This document shows positions 58,719 through 64,000 of a stretch of 64,000 nucleotides of DNA, piece by piece. Within the stretch, counting starts at the first letter, position 1; each line of letters begins with the position of its first letter. A model generated the notes under the pieces. It was not told the DNA's origin. It did no database searches and saw nothing but the letters and a program-made list of their open reading frames with translations. The stretch spans positions 150,235 through 214,234 of the forward strand of contig NZ_JABETO010000005.1 in assembly GCF_013055795.1 (NCBI RefSeq), given 5' to 3'. This DNA comes from Streptomyces sp. I05A-00742. GTDB taxonomy: Bacteria > Actinomycetota > Actinomycetes > Streptomycetales > Streptomycetaceae. Position numbers and translations under genes: made by a program.

Positions 58719-60332
58719 TCAGAAACTCTCGGTGGGCACGTGGGAGCCCCAGACCTCGCGGAGCGCCCCGCAGACCTCGCCCACCGTGGCGCGGGCGCGC
58801 AGGGCCTCCTTCATCGGGGGGAGGACGTTCTCCGTCGTCCCGGAGGCGGCCTTCCGCAGCCGGGCGAGGGCGGTGTCCACCGCTCGCGGGTCGCGGGCCG
58901 CGCGCAGTGCGGCGAGGCGTTCGCACTGGCGGGCCTCGATGGCGGGGTCGACGCGGAGGGGTTCGTACGGCTCCTCCTCGTCGAGCCGGAAGCGGTTGAC
59001 GCCGACGACCACGCGCTCGCCGTCGTCCGTCTCCCGGGCGATGCGGTAGGCGTTGCGCTCGATCTCCTCCTTCTGGAAGCCGCGCTCGATGGCGGCCACC
59101 GCGCCGCCCATGTCCTCGACGCGGTCCATGAGGTCGAGGGCGGCCCGTTCCAGGTCGTCGGTGAGGGATTCCACGGCGTACGAGCCGGCGAACGGGTCGA
59201 CGGTCGCGGTCACGTCCGTCTCGTGGGCCAGGACCTGTTGGGTGCGCAGGGCGAGGCGGGCGGCCTTGTCGGTGGGGAGGGCGATGGCCTCGTCGTAGGA
59301 GTTGGTGTGCAGGGACTGGGTGCCGCCGAGCACGGCGGCGAGGGCCTGCACGGTCACCCGCACCAGGTTGATCTCGGGCTGTTGCGCGGTGAGTTGGACT
59401 CCGGCCGTCTGGGTGTGGAAGCGCAGCGTCTGCGACCGGGGGTTGCGGGCGCCGAACCGGTCGCGCATCACTCCGGCCCAGATCCGGCGGGCGGCACGGA
59501 ATTTGGCGATCTCTTCGAGGAGGGTGGTCCGGGAGACGAAGAAGAAGGAGAGCCGGGGGGCGAAGTCGTCGACCTCCATCCCCGCGGCGACGGCGGTGCG
59601 GACGTACTCGATGCCGTTCGTGAGTGTGAAGGCGATCTCCTGCGCGGGTGAGGCCCCGGCCTCGGCCATGTGGTAGCCGGAGATGGAGATGGTGTTCCAC
59701 TTGGGGATCTCGGTACTGCAGTAGCGGAAGATGTCGGAGGTGAGGCGGAGGGTCGGGGCGGGCGGGAAGATATACGTGCCCCGCGCGATGTACTCCTTGA
59801 GGACGTCGTTCTGGACGGTGCCGGTCAGCCGGGCGGCGGGGATGCCCTGTTCCTCGCCGACGATCTGGTACATGAGCAGCAGCAGGGCGGCCGGCGCGTT
59901 GATGGTCATCGAGGTGGAGACCTGGTCCAGGGGGATGCCGTCGAAGAGGACGCGCATGTCCTCGACGGAGTCCACCGCGACGCCCACCTTGCCGACCTCG
60001 CCGTGGGCGGCGGGCGCGTCCGAGTCGTGGCCCATCTGGGTGGGCAGGTCGAAGGCGACGGAGAGGCCGTGGCCGCCGTGGACGATGAGCTGCCGGTAGC
60101 GGGCGTTGGACTCGGTGGCGGTGCCGAAGCCGGCGTACTGCCGCATGGTCCAGGGCCGCCCGGTGTACATGGTCGGGTGGGCGCCGCGGGTGAAGGGGTA
60201 CGCGCCGGGCTCGCCGAGCCTGGCGCCGGGGTCCCAGCCGTCGAGGGCCGCGGGCCCGTAGACCGGCTGGACGCCGAGGCCCGACTCGGTGGTCCTGGTG
60301 GCTTCCGGCTGCTGCTCCTGCTCCTGTGCCAT
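58719..60332 (-). CDS. methylmalonyl-CoA mutase-like large subunit without B12-binding domain
   Basis: 537 residues, the substrate-binding TIM barrel of acyl-CoA mutases: [17 protein letters not shown] (~57), [19 protein letters not shown] (~84), [40 protein letters not shown] (~160), [38 protein letters not shown] (~340). The specificity pair Tyr (RQYAGF) and Arg (IARGTY) that distinguishes methylmalonyl-CoA from isobutyryl-CoA mutases (Tyr89/Arg207 in Propionibacterium) is conserved, so methylmalonyl-CoA use is likely. The ~130-residue cobalamin domain is missing; a separate small subunit must be encoded outside the window. Ribosome site GGGAGG. Confidence 0.88.
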   Translation of the reverse strand: MAQEQEQQPEATRTTESGLGVQPVYGPAALDGWDPGARLGEPGAYPFTRGAHPTMYTGRPWTMRQYAGFGTATESNARYRQLIVHGGHGLSVAFDLPTQMGHDSDAPAAHGEVGKVGVAVDSVEDMRVLFDGIPLDQVSTSMTINAPAALLLLMYQIVGEEQGIPAARLTGTVQNDVLKEYIARGTYIFPPAPTLRLTSDIFRYCSTEIPKWNTISISGYHMAEAGASPAQEIAFTLTNGIEYVRTAVAAGMEVDDFAPRLSFFFVSRTTLLEEIAKFRAARRIWAGVMRDRFGARNPRSQTLRFHTQTAGVQLTAQQPEINLVRVTVQALAAVLGGTQSLHTNSYDEAIALPTDKAARLALRTQQVLAHETDVTATVDPFAGSYAVESLTDDLERAALDLMDRVEDMGGAVAAIERGFQKEEIERNAYRIARETDDGERVVVGVNRFRLDEEEPYEPLRVDPAIEARQCERLAALRAARDPRAVDTALARLRKAASGTTENVLPPMKEALRARATVGEVCGALREVWGSHVPTESF

Positions 60333-60548
60333 GGGCTGACGCCTCCCGCTGCCCTCGTTCCGGGAACCGGACTGTAGCGACGGCCGGGCGGCACTGTCAG
60401 GGGACGCGCAGGCCCGGTCGCGCACCGGGGGCACGGTGGGAAGCGCGGGCAGGGCCGGGGGGACGTACCCCGCCCGCGCTGTGCGCGGAGCCTGCGGCAT
60501 GGGGGGAACTGCGGCTCCCGCGCGGCCGATGACCAGTCGGCCCACTTC

Positions 60549-61991
60549 CTACAGCGTCACGGTGCCGGAAAGCGTCACACCCGCTGTCGCACCGGGCGTT
60601 CCGGCCGAGGCCGGGCCCGGTGTCGTACCCGGACCTCCCGGATGCCGGCGGCCCACGACCGGTGGGGTCGACGCGGGGCGTCCGTGCGCCCGGTCGTCCC
60701 TGCCCCGCCCGTCGTCCTCGTCCTCGTCGCGGTCACCGTCCTCGCCCCGGCCGCCTCCGTCGCCATGACCGTCGCCTCCGCCGTGGCCGCCGGGCCGCCC
60801 GCCCCCGCCGTGGCCGCCGGGCCGCCCGTGCCCGCCGTCGTCGTCCTCGCTGCCGTCGTCCCCGTCCTCGTCCTCGCCGCTCTCGTCCTCGTCCTCGTCA
60901 CTCTCGCCACCGTCACCGCCCCCGCCCCCGTGCTCGTGGTCACGCACGAGCCGGGTGCAGAGGGCACGCACGCCGGACGGGCCGCCGGCGTGGCGTTCGA
61001 GGGTGCGTACGGCGTCCTCGTCGGCCTGCTCCCGCCACTTCCCCTGTGCGAGGTAGTCGCGGCACATCCCGACGGCCCACACGAGGTCCCCGTCGGACTC
61101 CCCGTGGTACGGGGACGCCGTCTCCTCCCCGGAGTCGTCACCGGCGCCGGACGAGGCCGAAGGGCCGCCGCCCGGGCGGGACTTACCGGCGCCGGGCGGC
61201 GTACCGGGGCCGGTGGTGGCGGGCGGGGACGGGTGCGCGCCCGGGCCGTCCCCGGTGCGGCCGTCGCCCGTGCGCCCGTCGCGGGGGCGGCCGGACGGGC
61301 CGCCGAAGGGGCTGGGGCCGTTGGCGCCCGGGCCGCTGCCGCTGACCGTTCCCGCCCGGTCGCCGACCGCCGCCGGTTCATGGCCCGCGCCGTCGAAGGG
61401 GGCGGGCAGGACGACGACGCCGGAGGCGACGGCGACGCCGCTCAGCGCGCACGCGGCCAGGGCCGCCACCAGGGCGGCTCTGACAGGGCGGCGCGGCAGG
61501 GACCGCGGCCCGGACCGTCCACGCCGTCCGTCCTTTCCCCCCGGTCCGCCCCGCACGTCTCCCCCGCCAGGGGTGCCAGGACGACCGGGCACCCGCTCCT
61601 CCGCCGTCCCGGCGGCGGCCGGGCCGTCCACCACGGACCCCTGCGGCACCTCCCCCGGCGGCCCGGCGGACGGGGACGGGACGACGTCCGCCGCCTTCAA
61701 TTCCTCGCCCGCCGAAGCCCGTTCGCCCGCCCGGGAGCCGGCGGTGCGCGCCGCGCGGAAGGCGGCGAGGGCCGCGTCCTCGCCCGGAAGGGGGCGGTCG
61801 GGCGCCGGCGAGGGGGCGGCGAGGCCGTGCAGCACGGCCAGCACGGCGTCCACCCGCCGGGGGTCGGGGCCCCGGCCGGTGCCGGGCCGCGCGGCGCCGG
61901 TTTCCGGTGCGCAGGCGGCGCAGGAGGCGAGCGCCGTGCCGTCCAACCGGTCGTCGTGGTCCAACCAGTCGTGCTCGTGGTCGTCCGCCAT
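60549..61991 (-). CDS. membrane protein with acidic/His-rich tail, probable anti-sigma factor
   Basis: 480 residues from ATG 61991, overlapping the stop of the upstream sigma gene (ATGA). Cytoplasmic N-terminus with HEHDWLDHDDRLDG and a CAAC pair, one membrane helix (~residues 170-196, AALVAALAACALSGVAVASGVVVL), and an outer part that is mostly low complexity. After YLAQGKWREQADEDAVRTLERHAGG comes a long Asp/Glu run (DEDEDESGEDEDGDD), then Gly/His repeats (GGHGRPGGHGGG). Coupling with the ECF sigma gene suggests an anti-sigma role. The acidic and His-rich tail could bind metal ions or wall components (inference). The canonical zinc anti-sigma motif HxxxCxxC is not complete. Confidence 0.7.
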   Translation of the reverse strand: MADDHEHDWLDHDDRLDGTALASCAACAPETGAARPGTGRGPDPRRVDAVLAVLHGLAAPSPAPDRPLPGEDAALAAFRAARTAGSRAGERASAGEELKAADVVPSPSAGPPGEVPQGSVVDGPAAAGTAEERVPGRPGTPGGGDVRGGPGGKDGRRGRSGPRSLPRRPVRAALVAALAACALSGVAVASGVVVLPAPFDGAGHEPAAVGDRAGTVSGSGPGANGPSPFGGPSGRPRDGRTGDGRTGDGPGAHPSPPATTGPGTPPGAGKSRPGGGPSASSGAGDDSGEETASPYHGESDGDLVWAVGMCRDYLAQGKWREQADEDAVRTLERHAGGPSGVRALCTRLVRDHEHGGGGGDGGESDEDEDESGEDEDGDDGSEDDDGGHGRPGGHGGGGRPGGHGGGDGHGDGGGRGEDGDRDEDEDDGRGRDDRAHGRPASTPPVVGRRHPGGPGTTPGPASAGTPGATAGVTLSGTVTL

Positions 61992-62674
61992 CACATGTCC
62001 TTCTGCGTCCGCGCACGCAATCGCGTCACACCGCGAGAAGTACCCGTGCCGGTGGGTGACCTGCGCTGTCCGGGGATGCTGTCCAGCCCCGGCTGCCCGT
62101 TCACCCCGGTCCCTCCGGTCGTGCCCGTTCCTGTCATCAGTTCGGCGAGCCTGCGCAGCCCGCGGTGTGCCGCCGTGCGCACGGCGCCGGGGCGTTTGCC
62201 CAGGACGTCCGCGGCGGTCGCGGCGTCGAGGCCGACGACCACGCGGAGGACGACGGCCTCGGCCTGGTCCTGCGGGAGCCGGGCGATGAGCGCGAGCGCG
62301 CGCCCCGTGCCCAGCGCCTCCAGGGCCTCCCCCGCGGTGTCCGCGTCCCCGGCGCGCCCGGCCAGTTCGCTGTCGTCGCCGCCGATCACCGGGCGGCGGC
62401 CGCGCATCCGTATGTGGTCGAGCGCACGGTTGCGGGCGATGCGCGCCGCCCAGCCGCGGAAGCGGTCCGCGTCCCCCGTGAACCGGTCGATGTCGCGCGC
62501 TATCTGGAGCCATGCCTCGGACGCCACGTCCTCCGCGTCGGTGTCGCCGACGAGCGTCCGTACATACCCCAGCAGCCGGGGCTGGACGGACCGGTAGACG
62601 GCGCGGAAGGCCGTCTCGTCCCCGCCCTGCGCCGCGCGCACCGCGACGGTCAGCTCAGCGTCATCCCCCTGCAC
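61991..62674 (-). CDS. ECF RNA polymerase sigma factor
   Basis: About 227 residues from the GTG at 62674 (AGGA in front; neighbouring GTG codons are possible). Region 2: VYRSVQPRLLGYVRTLVGDTDAEDVASEAWLQIARDI and WAARIARNRALDHIRMRGRRP. Region 4: ALIARLPQDQAEAVVLRVVVGLDAATAADVLGKRPGAVRTAAHRGLRRL. Followed without gap by the membrane protein that is its probable anti-sigma factor and preceded by a DUF4328 protein (34 bp). The trigger is unknown. Confidence 0.9.
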   Translation of the reverse strand: MQGDDAELTVAVRAAQGGDETAFRAVYRSVQPRLLGYVRTLVGDTDAEDVASEAWLQIARDIDRFTGDADRFRGWAARIARNRALDHIRMRGRRPVIGGDDSELAGRAGDADTAGEALEALGTGRALALIARLPQDQAEAVVLRVVVGLDAATAADVLGKRPGAVRTAAHRGLRRLAELMTGTGTTGGTGVNGQPGLDSIPGQRRSPTGTGTSRGVTRLRARTQKDM

Positions 62675-62708
62675 ACCCACATCCTGCACCACTTGCAGAA
62701 CTCTTGAA

Positions 62709-63941
62709 TCAGTAACTCGCAGGTCCACCGTTGTAAGGGTTCGGCGCGGGACCCCCGGCACCGTGTTGCGGACCGTACGGCGCCCCGTACGAAGGACCGT
62801 ACGGCCCGGCCGGCGGTACGGGCAACGGGCCCTGCCCGGAAGGCGGATACGGCGCGTACGGCCCCGGGGCCTGATACCCTCCGGGCGCCGCGAAGGGACC
62901 AGGAGCCGCGTAGGGTCCGGGCGCCGCGTAAGGACCGGGGTACGGCGCGGCATACGGGCCGGGGGCCGGAGGAGCGTCGTACACCAGGCCGTCCAGGGCA
63001 CGTTCTTCCTGCATCCTTGTCAACTGCCGTACCACCAGCAGCGCGAGGGCACCCGCGGCAGCACACATCAGATAACCGAAGGCGCTCATTCCGGCGAACA
63101 GTTTCAACTGCCGGACATCGTCCTCCCAGTCGCCGAACCGCCCCTGCCGGAGGTGGCGGCGCATCATCGCCTCCGCCGTCGCGTAGCCGAACGCGCCCAT
63201 GGCACTGAGGGCGCCGGCCACCAGCCCGCACACCCACCACGCGTTCAACAGCCCCTTGCGCACGCCCTGCGGACCGGCGGGCGCGGAGGCGCGGTAGATG
63301 TCGTTGGCGATCTGCTTGGGGAACCAGAGGTTGGCCACGGGCGTGAACCACGCGCCCGCCGCCCAGCCGCTCCCGAAGCGGTGCGTGCCGGGCGCGAGCA
63401 CCTCGGCGTTGAGCCGCGCCCGCCGGAACCAGACCGCCCACAACACGAGCGTGCCCAGCCCCAGCACGGCCGCCACCAGCGAGACGGAGGCGTAGAACGT
63501 GTCCGCGTCGTTCGCCCGGTCCGCCGTCGCGTCCGAGAGGTCGGCCGCCCCCTCGTCCAGGACGTCGCCGAGTACGCCGCGCTGCTGGAACCGGGCCGCC
63601 GCGAGCAGCAGCACGGCCAGCAGGCTCAGCGTCAGGAGGGCGGTGAGCGAGACCCGCACCCCGCGCCGCAGATCCATGCCGGCGAGCGGGACGGCCCCGG
63701 ACGGCGGCCCCGACGGCGGCCCGGAGGCGCCCGGGTACGCAGGACCGCCCGTGAACGGCGGCGCGCCCGGCTGCCAGGCCCCGGGCGGCGCCGCGGGCAT
63801 GGGCGGCACCGGCGGCGGCCCCTGCGGCGGGCGAGGAGGCGCGGCCGGAGCCGCCGCCGCTTCCTGCTGCCGGTCCCCGCACGCCGCGCAACGGCCGTCC
63901 GGGCCCACGGCGTTGGCGCGGCATCGACCGCACGGATACAT
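62709..63941 (-). CDS. DUF4328 membrane protein with zinc-ribbon N-terminus
   Basis: 410 residues. N-terminal MYPCGRCRANAVGPDGRCAACG (zinc ribbon), a Pro-rich linker, helices RRGVRVSLTALLTLSLLAVLLLAAA and FYASVSLVAAVLGLGTLVLWAVWF, then the DUF4328 core (GSGWAAGAWFTPVANLWFPKQIANDIYRAS), two more helices, and a tail of PGPYAAP repeats. A common streptomycete membrane protein of unknown function; sequence suggests a role at the inner membrane. It precedes the sigma factor gene by 34 bp and may belong to its operon. Confidence 0.85.
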   Translation of the reverse strand: MYPCGRCRANAVGPDGRCAACGDRQQEAAAAPAAPPRPPQGPPPVPPMPAAPPGAWQPGAPPFTGGPAYPGASGPPSGPPSGAVPLAGMDLRRGVRVSLTALLTLSLLAVLLLAAARFQQRGVLGDVLDEGAADLSDATADRANDADTFYASVSLVAAVLGLGTLVLWAVWFRRARLNAEVLAPGTHRFGSGWAAGAWFTPVANLWFPKQIANDIYRASAPAGPQGVRKGLLNAWWVCGLVAGALSAMGAFGYATAEAMMRRHLRQGRFGDWEDDVRQLKLFAGMSAFGYLMCAAAGALALLVVRQLTRMQEERALDGLVYDAPPAPGPYAAPYPGPYAAPGPYAAPGPFAAPGGYQAPGPYAPYPPSGQGPLPVPPAGPYGPSYGAPYGPQHGAGGPAPNPYNGGPASY

Positions 63942-64000
63942 CTCTTCGGACCCCCACAGAACGCCGGACGGACACCGGCCGGAACAGTCCGGAACCGGTC

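Overview
The window is a piece of a Streptomyces chromosome. Its base composition is very GC-rich, GTG starts are common, it carries the afsQ1/afsQ2/sigQ signalling locus, and the order of genes (lpdA-like, PNP, phosphosugar mutase, deoC, uridine kinase, sigQ-afsQ1-afsQ2, pspC, add, cdd/deoA, nucleoside ABC transporter, Kdn/sialic-acid-like locus, acyl-CoA mutase) recalls the S. coelicolor chromosomal core around SCO4870-SCO4920. That synteny is from memory, not from a search. No tRNA, rRNA, insertion sequence or CRISPR array was seen.

Left part (1-35.7 kb): a nucleoside salvage and catabolism neighbourhood, scattered over several operons with unrelated genes between them. Purine nucleoside phosphorylase, a PGM2-like phosphopentomutase, deoxyribose-phosphate aldolase with a catalytic and a pseudo aldehyde dehydrogenase, uridine kinase, adenosine deaminase, thymidine phosphorylase, cytidine deaminase and a BMP-type nucleoside ABC importer together form a path from imported nucleosides to free bases, pentose phosphates and acetaldehyde/acetate. 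Five of these transcription units carry the same palindrome, CTACGCGCGTAG (four exact, one degenerate), just upstream, which suggests one shared repressor. Embedded in this part are an accessory island (6.9-11.5 kb: DUF6415, XRE-TPR, methyltransferase, DUF6879, HTH/zinc protein), several small secreted proteins, and the AfsQ1/AfsQ2 two-component system with divergent SigQ, a lipoprotein and a VanZ-like protein.

Middle (35.7-50.8 kb): an M20 amidohydrolase; a cell-wall glycopolymer locus in two divergent blocks (polysialyltransferase-like enzyme, NeuB, NeuA fused to a HAD phosphatase and a DUF6716 glycosyltransferase on the minus strand; GT2, a second polysialyltransferase-like enzyme and an acyltransferase on the plus strand), likely making a nonulosonic-acid (Kdn-type) teichulosonic polymer; a TetR/FAD-monooxygenase pair with three operator boxes; and a gluconate module (gntP, gntK, gntR).

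Right part (50.8-64 kb): the most unusual item is a small system of two paralogous short proteins, each with a conserved leader and a 46-residue Cys-containing C-terminal region, next to a membrane zinc metallopeptidase (M50 type) that carries a PqqD/RRE-like N-terminal domain. This looks like an undescribed ribosomal-peptide or peptide-processing system. Around it lie 11-bp tandem repeats and an amidase. Then come an ADP-ribosylglycohydrolase pair, a secreted tripeptidyl-peptidase-like hydrolase, a methylmalonyl-CoA-mutase-like large subunit without B12 domain, and an operon of a DUF4328 membrane protein, an ECF sigma factor and a membrane protein with an acidic/His-rich tail that is its probable anti-sigma factor.

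Three copies of a roughly 100-bp dispersed, terminator-like Streptomyces repeat occur at 960, 28520 and 44480.
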